Shown: in pieces, positions 26,815-38,718 of the stretch
How the letters are laid out: each line of letters opens with the position of its first letter
Numbering within the stretch: the stretch's first letter is position 1
Assembly (NCBI RefSeq): GCF_036850765.1
Contig: NC_089501.1
Span: forward strand, 17,708,997-17,772,996
From: Saccopteryx bilineata
Lineage: Eukaryota; Chordata; Mammalia; Chiroptera; Emballonuridae
Direction: 5' to 3'
DNA: 64,000 nucleotides
Position numbers and translations under genes: made by a program
The notes under the pieces: model-generated
What the model was told of the DNA's origin: nothing
Databases searched by the model: none
Seen by the model: only the letters and a program-made list of their open reading frames with translations

Positions 26815-26820
26815 AATAAA
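26815..26820 (+). terminator. GJA1: Distal GJA1 polyadenylation signal
   Basis: A canonical AATAAA sits at the end of the repeat-free 3' UTR and is followed by a T/GT-rich stretch. Old AT-rich sequence of ordinary intergenic character begins shortly after it. Confidence 0.8.
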
Positions 26821-26844
26821 GTTTTAATTTAGTGTAAAGGCAGT

Positions 26845-28304
26845 CTCTATAACCTGTGTGATTTTAAACCTCTTATTGCATCCATTCACTATTATCAAAG
26901 ACATTTCTTTTGGTTATGAGTATTTGGGAAAATAAGATTCACAAGATTCAAAAATCTTTGAAGTGATGATATTTATCATTAATTAGGTTTAGTGCAACAT
27001 TATCATTTTTGGATATTGATTCAACTGAGAAGAAGATAAAATATATGTGTTAAATTTGGAATATATCCAATTCATGAACTGTATGAATAAGTTTAAAATA
27101 AAATACTATTGAGTAATTTAGAATATCCATGCATGACAAAAGTAAGTATAAAAAAAGACAAATATGCTTATTTGAAGACACTAAAAATATATTACAAATA
27201 TAATAATATGTATATATTTTTTATATAATATAGACAGAAAATAATATTTAAAAAATTCTTAGCACCCAAGGAAAACTAGACCATTAGAGAGAGTAGAACA
27301 ATTCTGAGCAATTAATAATATTCTCTAGTTTTAAATATTAAGTATAATAACATTTTAAGTCACATTTCAAGAATGTTTAACTTATTAAAATTGGCTACAT
27401 AAACATTTTAACACAAAACTAGTAGATTATTGGAACAAAAAAAAAGTACTAATTTAGAAATAATGTAGTCCAATTCAGTTGTTTCTTTTTTTTTTAATTT
27501 TGATGAAGAAAGGTTTTAAGATTTTCCTAAAGTCAAAGGATTATCTAATAAACAGTTTTCTAGTCAAATAATATGATTAGTACTGGCAACAGTTCAAGTA
27601 TTATTTCACTGGCTGAAAACTAATGGGAGACGCAGGTTTTCTGTGCCTGGTGTGCTTGTCTTTGCTATGGGTAACAGAGAAACTGATTTGCGTATGTGTT
27701 TGCGTATCCTACACAAGCAGGGTTCACTGGGTATAGATGGACAAATGATTAATACTACTGAATGGTAAAGCAGTAAGGTGGAGTCAAAAATGGGTTTCTG
27801 ATGTTTGCATGTGGAGGTGGGAGGGCAAACTATATCTTTGAGAAGTAGTTATAGCCCATCCTAAACATTTCCCAACTTGAAAGCTTTTCACAGTTTAAAT
27901 GAGTATTTAAGCATATTATGAGTATGCAGTCTTAAATTATAAAAGTATATGAAATAAAAAAATCAAGCCTCTCACCTCTCCTTATGTGCGAACATACACA
28001 TTAGAGAAGTCCTAATTCCCCAAAGAAATTACTGTGGAAAGTTGCAGATACCAGGCACTTTGTTGAGTAGTGGTCATTCTTAGAATTGACTACACAGTCC
28101 CTGCCCCGTGAAGCTGACAATTTCAATACTTACAGAAGTTTTTAAAATGATATTCCACTCTTCATTTTGCTTTTCTTATTTGGCTGCCTGCTTTCCACAG
28201 CTAAAAATTACAAGGGAACTGTGCAGTTTCATTCCACAAATACTTATATAATACAATTTTTGCATGAAATTTTATATTAAAAAATTGAAAATTTTGAATC
28301 ATCT
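26845..28304. other. Intergenic, nothing recognised
   Basis: AT-rich sequence downstream of GJA1 with no gene or nameable repeat. Confidence 0.45.
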
Positions 28305-28487
28305 AGAAATAGTAGAACTTTCTGTGATGGTGGACATGTTTTCTGTTCACTGGTAGCCACTAGCCACACAGCTATTGAGCACTTGAAATGTGACCACTGA
28401 GTGTAAAAAATGAGTGAATTTAATTTTATTTTAATAGCCATTTGTGGCTAATGACTATCATATTGGGCAATAAAGTTCTAGAACCTG
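28305..28487. mobile_element. Ancient hAT-like non-autonomous DNA element
   Basis: The pattern GGTAGCCACTAGCCACA ... GCTATTGAGCACTTGAAATG ... ATAGCCATTTGTGGCTAATG is a known short palindromic mammalian DNA-transposon relic in which both ends carry the TAGCCAC motif in opposite orientation. I do not remember its exact repeat name with certainty. Confidence 0.6.
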
Positions 28488-28489
28488 CT

Positions 28490-31344
28490 AGGGAATAAAA
28501 AAGTTAAAATTGGTTGGAAATTGAGGCTAGGACAGTCATGTTAGAAATGGAAATAGGAAAGATAAATGTCCTTTTTATAATCTTAACTATTTCTTGTAAA
28601 TAGTAACACACTCGTAAGCAAAGCCTCTGCTTTTATATAAAATTCCCTAGTCTTTGGTTAATCATATGTTTTATATTACCATTGTTTTACTTCAGAATTT
28701 TATACACAAACTTATGCTGCCTATTTTTAAAAGTGGTAGGATTCTCTAATGTCTTCAAATATTGGGAAGAAGGCCAGTGCCCTTATTTGGTTCGAAGCAT
28801 TATCACCCTAGCCCCTGTGGGTCTTTATTAAGCTTCCAGGCCATGGGCTGTTTTTTTACCTTATTTTGAGAAAATTGCTGAACCTCAACCTGCCCAGGGT
28901 GCTAGTTCCCTGCCCACAGCACCGCCTCTCCTAAAAATACCAAACTGCAAATTCCAACATGCCAAAACATCTGGGCTTTATTCTTGGAGGGAGAGCAAAA
29001 TAATGAAGTTTGGGGGCTTATTAAAGTCTTAAAGTGAGTTCTTTTTATAAACAGCACACCAACAGTGTAGAAACATGTTTATACTCTTTACTAGGCTCTG
29101 AGATTCTGTTTCTACCTTTTCTTGGTTGGGCAAATCCAGCTGAGCCCTTGGCATGTCAGAATTTGCAGCTGGCAATTTTCAGAACTCAAGAGCAGACGTG
29201 GAACAAACACTGTAGAAACAATGCTTCAAGAGGAAGGGAATAAGGAGAGTGTCCTGTAAAGAAGAACGCTAATATAGAAGAAAAAAATTTACATTTGTTC
29301 CTTGACCTTCAAAAATGTTGAAATTTTAAGTCAGATTATTCTGGTCTCCGGATGTTTCTTTCAACAACCAAATGCTTATTTGGGCTATGACGTGTAGAGT
29401 AATTTCAGTGCCCACACACTTTTCTGTTAAATATAAAAACTGTCTCAAGAGGCACCCACCTTAGAAAGCAAACCCTGGGCTCGAGTCTTATTTAATGCAT
29501 TGAGCCATCTGCCCCTATGCAATATGGAAGGAAATGGAGCCTGTCATTTATACTAGAGTCTCTTGTGAGTCAGTTACTCTACAAAACCATGCATCAGAAT
29601 TAGTATAGTCAGTAAAATAGTTTTTAGTTGCTTTGGTAGCAAAAACCTTGAGGGTAATGTTGTTTTTATAGTGAACAAAGAGAAGTGTAAAAGTGTCAAT
29701 TGTTTTTTTAAAAATTGAGTCAGTTACATATTTCATATGTTCCCGTACATTTATTAATTCTGTTACCTAATTTAGAGACCCATCCCTTTGAAAATTAAAA
29801 CTAACCATAAGCCTACATTGTGAAAAATGACTACAATTCAGGTGAACTCAAATAACTTTAGACAATGAATAGTAAAATGTTGAGATTTATTAAAATGAGA
29901 CTGGAATCCTCAACTCCAGTCAATCTCAGAGTATAAATGAAATGGCCATTGCTTTTGAAGACTTACTGTGAATGTGGGTCAAGTTCAAGTTAGTTCCTCA
30001 ACTCAGAGCAACTGAAATTAAATTGACCTTTATAATTTTCTACCATATTAATTTCTAGTCATCCAAGCTACTCACTATATAAAGACTTATTTAAAGATAG
30101 ATACAACTGGAGAACTAGTGAAAGAAAATGTTTGTTCTGAGACAACTTTCCATGTTTTGGCCAAGCTTGTCAATGACTACCTTTTATGGGCAGGTAGGTA
30201 ATTTAAAAATATTTGGGGAGGACCACTTTACATTCATAAGATTCAAATTTCAGTGAGTCTGGAGTAATTTAGAAATTAAATGTAACTATATCCAACATCC
30301 TGTCATCTATAATTAAGTGTAAGTTAAAATTATAACAGAAAGTTATATTTAAAATAGCTTATCATTTATAATTTTATAATTCATAATTTAAAAAACAGTG
30401 ACAGCAGATACAATAAATTATAATGTGATTGAGATTATTTTTTTCAGTTTAAAACATTTTTTTTTTAATTTTCACATTCTTGGTTTCTTCAGTCTAACCA
30501 GAATTTTCTGATTTGTGATAGCTTTAAATAAATGTGTGTGTGTGTGTGTATCTTTTTTCTCTCTCAAGTATTGGTCACAGCTGAAGTTTCAACCGTGTTA
30601 ATTATTTCCCATTCTGAATCTGCAATTCAAATTAAAATGGATTAAATGATAGAAAGCTTCCATCAAATTCCTTCTCTTTTTTTGCACTCATTTAGAACAG
30701 TTTTGTTGCTAGATTTTGTTTGTTAATTTGTGTTATCAAACACTTTGTTTTTTTCATATATCTTACACTTTGCTCCTTTAAATATTTACCTTTTAATAAG
30801 TAAGTGCCCAGTTAAACATTTCAACTCTGGAATAATCTAGCAGATGTTGAAATTTATAATCAGTGGAAATCAACAACGAATTCATTTACTTTCATCTTTA
30901 CTCTGGTCCTCACTTGTCTGGAAGACTTGCTGCACTTTGTAATTAAAGAGTACAAGAACTGTAGGTGATGGTTATCTAAGACTCCCAAGATAGCAAATGT
31001 GGAATTCAGGGTGCCAATTGGCATCTGACCATGTTTAGTCAGCATTATAACCAAGCACTGCCTCTATACTGATTCTACATAAAAATTAGCTATTATGCAT
31101 GAAAAAAAAAAAGCTAAGGAAGTTATAATGTATTACAAGATACATAAGAGAAAATTTTCAGTGTGGGAATCTGTTCATGGAATAGTATTCATCTTTTAAG
31201 GAAAAAAATAAGAGTAGTTCTGATAAGAAAAAGTATAATTAGCTACAAACAAATTTATAGGTTTTGTTTATTAGCAGCACCATAGCTTTGGAAATAAATT
31301 AGTAAAACAAAAAAAATTAACTCTGTTCTAAAAATTTATTTAAA
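28490..31344. other. Intergenic, nothing recognised
   Basis: AT-rich, with a short (GT)n at 30534-30549. Open frames at 29034-29243 and 30860-31054 have no family features. Confidence 0.45.
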
Positions 31345-31670
31345 AATTAAATTCTACTTGCGACAATATGGATAGACCTTGAGAATATTATGCTAAGTGA
31401 AATAAGTCAAGAAGCTAACAACTATATGATTTCACTCATATATGGGATATAAAACTAAAACTCACAGACAGAGGCAAAAGTGAGGTGGTTACCAGAGGGA
31501 GGGGGTAAAACAATGGTGAGTTTAAGGGGCCAAATATATATATATGGTGTACACCTGAAAAATTCACTCTTGATTTGTCATGTATCGGTCTAACATAGGA
31601 ATGAGCTCATAGTTTGTGGCAACAAAGGTAACCTGATCATGGTTTTAGTTATTTAGACCGGAATTATTTT
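31345..31670 (+). mobile_element. L1 3' end fragment
   Basis: Sense L1 sequence: GCGACAATATGGATAGACC, TATGCTAAGTGAAATAAGTC and ATATGATTTCACTCATATAT encode the tail of ORF2, followed by 3' UTR with GGTGTACACCTGAAAAATTC. Confidence 0.85.
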
Positions 31671-32801
31671 TTTTATTTAAAAAATATTTTTTAACAATTC
31701 TCTCAATTTGTGGCTAAAGGCAGGATGACCTTTAAAAAGCAGACACTGTTTTTAGAAGCCACATTACATCAAGGCTGCAAATGTTTTCAAGAATTAGAAA
31801 CATGAATGTCTTAACAATTTTCCAAAAATCCCAGGACTTCTGGGGAACTTCCAGTATTCATAGCACAGAAACACAGTTGCCTCTTGAAAAGTTGTTCAGA
31901 AAACTTGGGTAATAAGTAAACATGTGCTATGAGGTAAATAAAATGCTATGGCAAGCGAAAACTGTATAATTGGAATTAGGTGAGGAATTTGCAAGAAAAT
32001 GGTGTCTGAAAAAATTCTTGCCGCATTAAATAAGATTTGGTCTTGTGTTCATCCTTATATAGTACACATTTTAAAAAGATGATGCTCAAACAAGTCTTAT
32101 GTCCTTTCTTGTTATTTTTAGTATCTACCCAAACCATAAATACAACCATATGTCAGGGCAAAGCTGTATGATGGTTTGAACATGGTGAACTTTTATTTCT
32201 AACATTCATTTCCATTTATAACAACTAACCTATTTCTCATCAATGATCAGATTTTGCATATTCTCAATTGTTTGTGGGCTAGAGCTTTGAGGGATAGAAT
32301 ATTTTTCTTCTAACACTTTTCAATACCAATAATCTCAAACATGGGTTTTTTTTCATCTATCTAAGAATATTTTTATTTTCTCTCCCACATTTATGGTTCT
32401 AGGAATTTTTGGAGCTGGTAGAAGCACAGATAAGCTGAAATTGATTACTTTGGATTGTCTGTCATTTATGCACTATATATATTGCCTTTAGCAAGATACA
32501 TAGATAGCTTTAGAAAGCTTGCTTTATGTCATTTTGCTTTCACGAAAGACCTATATTAGTAACAGTTTTTGCTAACTGGGAGAAATCCAAACAGAATTTC
32601 TGTTTTGATTAAAAAAATAGGTGAAAGGTGAAAAGCTTTTATTTTGCAGGGACCTTTAGTTGTCAAGTCAACACATACCCTAAAGGGTAAATGGCCCCTG
32701 CCAAGCTCTTCTTCCCAACATCTGGGCATCAGGCTGCCATAGCATTGAACTGGTTTGTCTCAATTTATTTTGTGCATTCGTTAACAAGATGAGTTTTATG
32801 G
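31671..32801. other. Intergenic, nothing recognised
   Basis: No gene and no nameable repeat. The last six bases (TTATGG) form the left target-site copy of the adjoining retrovirus. Confidence 0.45.
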
Positions 32802-33127
32802 TGTTGGGGACCAAATAAATAAACAGGGTATTTGTGCAATCTGGACAGAGATGCTGGGCCCAAATCCCACCTCCTTTGCCTAGTTAACAAAGAGCTACAC
32901 CTGATTCTCATTTGTCGCACCCATGTTCTCCGGAGGAAGCTGGAAGCTAGTTTCTTATTAGTGTAAAGTAGATTTGGATGGTATAGTGGGGGTTGTCTTT
33001 GAATTGCCTTGGAAACTTAATTGAATTACCACATTTTTTTCTATGAATAAAAGTGGATGTGCTTCTGGGAATGGGGGGTTACGGCTAAGGAACAGTAGAG
33101 ACTGTTTGCTGTGGTGTCCTCCTAAAC

Positions 33128-33180
<53 letters not shown>

Positions 33181-33284
33181 ATCTATCATCTATATCTTTA
33201 AGTCCCTGTCTATCATTTATTTCAATTCCATAACTTTTCCTGTTCGGGACTCCGGTATATACTTGTTGTGGTTGCACCCCAACA
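32802..33284 (+). repeat. 5' LTR of the ERV
   Basis: 483 bp with TGTTGGGG/CCCCAACA ends, a polyadenylation signal AATAAA at 33046-33051 and a (TATC)n array at about 33128-33195. By eye the first 330 bp differ from the 3' LTR at about 21 positions, mostly transitions, plus a 9-bp indel. Confidence 0.92.
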
Positions 33285-33286
33285 AT

Positions 33287-33304
33287 TGGCACCCAAAGAG
33301 TAGA
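33287..33304 (+). other. Likely primer-binding site (tRNA-Lys type)
   Basis: TGGCACCCAA begins two bases after the LTR and differs at one base from the TGGCGCCCAA start of lysine-tRNA primer sites. The second half of the site is decayed or lost at the deletion junction. Confidence 0.6.
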
Positions 33305-34365
33305 ATTACATGCCATTATCATGGCTTTTCAGCATTTTCCATGTTCCTCCTTTAATCTGTATACAGACAGAAAATATTTACTTATGGTTGTTTCCACTAT
33401 AGAGACTGCTGTCTTAGGGACACTGCTGATGAGGAACTATTTCAGCAATTTCTCCTTCTTCAAAGACTTGTCATCAACATAGAGCTCCATGTTTTATAGG
33501 ACATATTCGAGCTCACTCCATGCTCCCTGGAGCTTTAGCACAGGGAATGCCCTTGTTGATCAAGCTACTCAAAAGAAAATTATTGGAACAACCATGACAG
33601 ATCAAGCAATCCAGTCTCATACTATTCATCATCAGAATGCTGCAGCCCTATGTAAACAGTTTCAACTTTCTCGGGAAGCAGCACGACAGATTGTTAAATC
33701 TTGTCCAAGGTGTCCTGTACTACAATCTGTCCCCTCGTTTGGAGTTAACCTTCGAGGACTCCTACCAGGACAACTTTGGCAAATGTATGTTACTCATATA
33801 CCTTCATTTGGCAAACAGTCCTTTGTCCCCGTTACAATGGACACTTATTCTGGATTTATAGTAGTCTCTGCCAGAACAGAAGAGGCTGCTTAACATGTTA
33901 TAGCTCATTGTTTGTATGCCTAAAATTATTAAAACTGACAATGCTCCTGCATATGTAGGAAAAGCATTTACTACATTTTGTCAGACTTTTAGAATTGACC
34001 TAAAGACGGGAATTCCTTACAATCCCCAGGGTCAAGGTGTTGTAGAGCATGCACATCAAACACTTAAAAATCAATTAGAAAAAATTAAAAAACAGGAACT
34101 ATATCTTTGAACTCCTGCAAATCTTCTTTCTCATGTTCTTTTTACTTTAAATTTTTTGAATACTGATGTACAGGGTATTTCAGCAGCCGAGAGACTCTGG
34201 AATCCTACAAGGAAAGCCTTCCCTGAAGTGCGATGGAGGGACCCACTCACAAGAATCTGGCAAGGGCCAGACCCTGTCCTCTTATGGGGCCGAGGATATG
34301 TGTGTGTTTTCCCAGGTCTGCTGAAGCTCCTCGGTGGATTCCTGAATCATTGGTGAGACACCATG
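33305..34365 (+). pseudogene. ERV pol remnant: RNase H tail and integrase (class II)
   Basis: An RNase H end (about 33305-33490) runs into integrase. Visible parts are the HH-CC zinc region (in the 134-aa frame from 33489: H44 and H48, then C72 and C75), the central catalytic domain, and a C-terminal DNA-binding part around 34190-34330 with a WRDP and a GRG motif. The reading frame is broken several times. The position where family members carry the first catalytic Asp is Tyr here; the second Asp (frame from 33916) and the Glu (in VVEHAH) are still present. It is a dead gene. Confidence 0.85.
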
Positions 34366-34741
34366 ATTCTGAGTGAGAGACTCACTTTACAAGGACAATT
34401 GTGTAAGACTTATTTTACTATGCTTTCATCCCTTTTTCTGTTGAGAATAATTAGAAGACTAGGATACTTCTTAAAGTTGTATTATTATCTAATTTTCTTT
34501 AATATTCTAGATCATTTTATTTCTTTCCTGTTGCATGCCTGGAAAGAGGGCAAAGGCTTTGCCTAAACAAAAATCTCATACGGCCGACTTGAGATTTTTC
34601 AAGAGAGATTTCTGTTTGGTGTTTACCCTTGTCACGTTCCTATTAAAATAGCCCTACACATAAGATCTAGCAGGCCACATTCTAATTTCTAAAATCCCGG
34701 GTTTCACTCTTGATTTGTATAATTGTATGTGAAGTCTTTGT

Positions 34742-35116
34742 GGGGGGTTTTTTGTTTTTTTTTTCTGAAGTTGGAAACGGGAGGCAGTCAGACAGACTCC
34801 CGCATGCACCCAACCGGGATCCACCTGGCATGCCCACCAAGGGGCGATGCTCTGCCCATCTGTAGTGTTGCTCTGCCGCAATCAGAGCCATTCTAGCACT
34901 TGAGGCAGAGGCCACAGAGCCATCCTCAGCACCCGGGCAAACTTTGCTCCAATGGAGCCTTGGCTGCAGGAGGGGAAGAGAGAGACAGAGAGGAAGGAAA
35001 GGGGAGGGGTGCAGAAGCAGATGGGCGCTTCTCCTGTTTTCCCTGGCCAGGAATCGAACCTGGGACTCCTGCAAGCCAGGCCGACGCTCTACCACTGAGC
35101 TAACTGTCCAAGGCCT
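34742..35116 (-). mobile_element. VES-type SINE inside the ERV
   Basis: Head on the minus strand at the right end, poly-T at 34748-34763. The duplication AGTCTTTGT is at 34733-34741 and 35117-35125. It entered after the provirus. Confidence 0.94.
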
Positions 35117-35279
35117 AGTCTTTGTTTAATGTCTAAATGTATCTGTCTTCAAGGCCTGAATTAAGTTTATGCATGCAAAAATTGGAAATGCCGGCTCTAA
35201 TATTGTAAAAATAAAATATAATCCATACAAATTTAAAAATTTAATTGGAACAAATAAAGTACACTCATTGAAATTTGGA

Positions 35280-35700
35280 TAAATGAAATGTAGATCTTAA
35301 AGACTTCCTAATTTAGCCAAACTGCTCCAAGCTAAAGTTAGTACAGCTACAAAGCTTGAAGCAGGGTGGATTTGCTTAACAAAGGTATAAATTTTTTTAC
35401 TCTTTGAAATGCCTGTTGATTCATTGGGTAGAAGTGTTTTGATGGGTGTGGGAATGTTGCTTGAAAGTGCATTTACTGTATTTTGTTGGAGGTTGACATT
35501 GAGATGGGTGTTTCTTGCAGTTTTTGAGGTCAAGGTGTTGTGAAATGTACTAACAAATGCTTAGAGGTCAATTGTAAAAATAAAAAAAAAAAAAGAAAAA
35601 AAATGGGAGGGAGAGAGTCATGTCCTGGAACTCCTGCAAATCTATTTACTTTGAAGAATTTCTTTTGAATGCTGATGTACAGGAGATACCAAACCTCTTT
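35280..35700 (+). pseudogene. Second, more decayed integrase-like segment in the ERV
   Basis: By hand alignment this stretch matches about 33930-34190 of the same element: GGTCAAGGTGTTG followed by a CA(T/C)TTA..., then AACTCCTGCAAATCT and GCTGATGTACAGG occur in both, in the same order. It is less similar to the first copy than a recent tandem duplication would be, so it may come from a related but separate insertion or an old duplication. Confidence 0.6.
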
Positions 35701-35789
35701 CTTTTGCAAACTTCTACCCTCTTTTATTTGATTCAGCTAGCAATGCTGTTTTGTCTTTTTCTAAATAGTTCCAGATATACAGAAAAAGT

Positions 35790-36370
35790 TTATATAGGTG
35801 GATGTGGACCCTCAAAACCCTCAGCGAGATCTTCTGAGCATGGCTTTTAAGGTTTGTAATGACCAAGAGGAAAAGAAAATGCAAACAAAGCCCAAAAGAG
35901 ATCAGGAAAAATACCATCTCTTGGCATACATCCTTAAAGGCTCCAACGCCCCAAACGGGACTCATAGGACTCATCAGGGCTCTGCTTCAAGAGTGGAAAG
36001 GAAGGTCATTGAGCTAAAGACTGCCAGGCTTCTCTTCCCCTACCAGGGACATACCTTTGCTTGGAAATAAAAAGGGATACTGGAAGGTAAGCTGCCCACT
36101 TACTCCTCTAAGGGAGGGTTCAGTCTCTTCCAGCCCTGATCCAGCCACCTGTAATCTAACCTTGTCTAGCCTGCTGGGACTTGACACTAAAGGCTAAAGG
36201 TGCCCAGGGCTGTTGGCCCTATCTCACATCACCATGGATGAGCCTAGGGTAATTCTTCCAAGTAGCAGGTAAACTGATCTTGTTTTTTGTGGAAACGAGA
36301 GCAACTTAATAGCCTTGCCTAAATATTTAGATTTTTATTCATTCCTCGAAGATCTCTGTGGGTGTTGATA
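35790..36370 (+). pseudogene. Class I-like gag (nucleocapsid) and protease remnant
   Basis: A basic stretch is followed by a decayed single zinc-knuckle region (GYWKVSC near 36075), then a CTGGGACTTGACAC linker and a protease-like segment near 36270-36340 ending in ALPKYL-type sequence with the active site altered and a stop codon. A single zinc knuckle joined to protease in this way is typical of gammaretrovirus-like class I elements, not of the class II integrase upstream. All frames are broken. Confidence 0.5.
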
Positions 36371-36429
36371 GTCTTTATTTTCTGCTGCTTTGTTTAATAT
36401 ATAGTGTTTCCTTTATTCCTCTTGCTTTA

Positions 36430-36740
36430 ATGCCCCATGCCTATTTTTAGGCTAGAATCTGCTCCTGATTTAGATGAATTTACCTCTGCCATCCAGCATA
36501 GTTTATCCCAATGTTCTCTTCATCATGCCATGGCTGTAGAGCTCCAGGGAAAGGCACCCTGGGTTCATCTCTCCAGCTTAAAGAAAACAGAAGCTCCATC
36601 TCCATACATGCTGCAGATGGCTTTACCAGTCTATCTCAATCATTATCAGCTAGAAGCAGTGGTCATTGGGACTTGGACTCTAGCTGCAAAGTGTGGAAAT
36701 GTGACCACAACTCCAGTGCCTGTGGACTTTTCCTGAATGT
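36430..36740 (+). pseudogene. Class I-like integrase C-terminal remnant
   Basis: An open frame from 36437 contains the motif GKAPWVHLSSLKK, which resembles the end of the integrase C-terminal domain in gammaretrovirus-like elements. It ends at 36736. No intact env follows before the polypurine tract. Confidence 0.55.
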
Positions 36741-37117
36741 GTGTGACTCCTGCTTCTTGGGACAGTTCTCAGACTGAAGTGGGGTTGGGTTACATTTACA
36801 AAAAATATGAAGTAATGATGGTGTCAACATGGACTTGGTGAAAATACATTAACATGTTAAGGACATTTAAGACTGTAAGAATTTTATTATAGATCCTGTT
36901 GTATTAGTTAAGACTTTGCTTGATAATCTAATAAGCTTTAATTACTTAATTGTATTAGGATACTTGTTATAGTATCTGTTAGCATTGGTTATTTCAATTT
37001 TGTTGTTTATTTTATATTTTTCCAGTCCGCCTCCAAATCAGAACATGGGAATTCAGATGAGTATGAATCACAGCACATGAATTAAAGTTTTAAAAAATAA
37101 AAATAAAAAGGGGGATA

Positions 37118-37446
37118 TGTTGGGGACTGAATAAATAAATGGGGTATTTTGCAATCTGGATAGAGATGCTGGGCCCAAACCCCACCTCCTTTGCCTAGTT
37201 AACAAAGAACTACACCTAATTCTCATTTGTCTCACCCATGTTCTCTGGAGGAGGCTGGAAGCTAGTTTCTTATTAGTGTAAAGTAGATTTGGATGGTATG
37301 GTGGGGGTTGTCTTTGAGTTGCCTTGGAAACTTAATTGAGTTGCTGATGGACCACATTTTTTTCTATGAATAAAAGTGGATGTGCTTCTAGGAGTGGGGG
37401 GTTATGGCTAAGGAACAGTAGAGACTTTGCTGTGGCATCCTCCTGA

Positions 37447-37497
<51 letters not shown>

Positions 37498-37610
37498 ATC
37501 TATCTATCTATCTATCTATCTATATCTTTAAATCCCTATCATTTATTTTAATTTTATACCTTTTCCCATTCAGGACCCCAGTATATACTTGTTTTGGTTG
37601 GACCCCAACA
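37118..37610 (+). repeat. 3' LTR of the ERV
   Basis: 493 bp, same ends as the 5' LTR, AATAAA at 37369-37374 and a longer tetranucleotide array at about 37447-37525. A polypurine tract lies directly before it. Confidence 0.92.
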
Positions 37611-38087
37611 CTATGGCAATTGATTCTTCACTTTATGCCCTTTTGACTTAAGGATACCCTACTTTTAAATAGCAGGAGAAATCTGTCTAATCTCTGAGCC
37701 TCAGCTCACAACTCTAAACAAAAATAGAATTTCTTCCTGCAAGATTATGATGACTGAATGAGAGCTGAGTAAAGAACATACATAATACATGTACTAACTC
37801 CTTGGGAAGTGAGAGGTGTTAACTAATGGTTGCATTTATTAAGGGAAATAAATAAGGGGAAAGTTAGTACAGCTGGGGGAGAGGGGAAGATCCAGTACAG
37901 TCAAATTCTGAGTGTCAAAATAGTACCTGTGTGTTTTCTAATTCTGTAAGTATTTTAATAAGTAAAAGAATGGTATGTCAATATGCATAATTACAAGGCC
38001 ATTGAAAAATAAACCATAGTGCCTGACATCACAGTCAGGTTGTTAGGACTAGAAAACAAGAATAGTATAAATATAAAAAGAAAACAA
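37611..38087. other. Intergenic, possible MIR relic
   Basis: About 37690-37800 has a weak MIR-like pattern (TCTCTGAGCCTCAGCTCAC). Otherwise nothing is recognised. Confidence 0.35.
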
Positions 38088-38481
38088 GCCCTGGCCAGTT
38101 GGCTCAGCAGTAGAGCGTCGGCCTGGCGTGCAGGGGACCCGGGTTCGATTTCCGGCCAGGGCACATAGGAGAAGCGCCCATTTGCTTCTCCACCCCCCCC
38201 CCCTTCCTCTCTGTCTCTCTCTTCCCCTCCTGCAGCCGAGGCTCCATTGGAGCAAGGATGGCCCGGGCGCTGGGGATGGCTCCTTGGCCTCTGCCCCAGG
38301 CGCTAGAGTGGTTCTGGTCGCAGCAGAGCGACGCTCCGGAGGGGCAGAGCATCGCCCCCTGGTGGGCAGAGCGGCGCCCCTGGTGGGCGTGCCGGGTGGA
38401 TCCAGGTCGGGCGCGTGCGGGAGTCTGTCTGTCTCTCCCCGTTTCCAGCTTCAGAAAAAAAAAAATCAAAAAAAAAGAAAG
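38088..38481 (+). mobile_element. VES-type SINE, near full length
   Basis: Plus-strand copy with head GCCCTGGCCAGTTGGCTCAG, B box GGTTCGATTTCC, a complete GC-rich body and end at CCCCGTTTCCAGCTTCAG. AAAAGAAAACAA flanks it at 38076-38087 and 38482-38493. Confidence 0.95.
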
Positions 38482-38524
38482 AAAAGAAAACAAGGTGAGA
38501 AGCACTTTAAATGAATTCATATCC

Positions 38525-38640
38525 ACTCTAGCCAGTTAGCTCGGGAGTCCTGAAATGCCAAGGTTGTGGTTTTGATTCTAGTGAAGATACAAATGGGAAG
38601 CAACCAATGAATGCACAACTAAGTAGAACAACAAATGCTC

Positions 38641-38675
<35 letters not shown>

Positions 38676-38718
38676 ACTTCTTCTCTGTCTCTTGAAAATC
38701 AATCAATAAAAAAATTAA
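38525..38718 (+). mobile_element. Older tRNA-derived SINE
   Basis: Head CTCTAGCCAGTTAGCTCGG, a degraded B box, a long CT run (38641-38675) and an AATCAATCAATAAA tail. Confidence 0.78.

Larger units (their letters stand above)
32802..37610 (+). mobile_element. Endogenous retrovirus, internally deleted and mosaic
   Basis: Two direct LTRs that begin TGTTGGGG and end CCCCAACA enclose 3.8 kb. The flanks TTATGG and CTATGG form a 6-bp target-site duplication with one mismatch, typical of class II (betaretrovirus-like) elements. A primer-binding site like that for tRNA-Lys follows the 5' LTR, and a polypurine tract AAAAAGGGGGA (37105-37115) precedes the 3' LTR. Gag, protease and reverse transcriptase of the class II parent are gone: the sequence passes from the primer site almost directly into RNase H and integrase. 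The interior also holds a second integrase-like piece, class I-like remnants and a SINE. No intact viral gene remains. Confidence 0.9.

Noticed and set aside
33120..33195. Regularly repeated short units that might suggest a CRISPR-like array
   Set aside because: It is a simple 4-bp microsatellite in an LTR of a mammalian genome.
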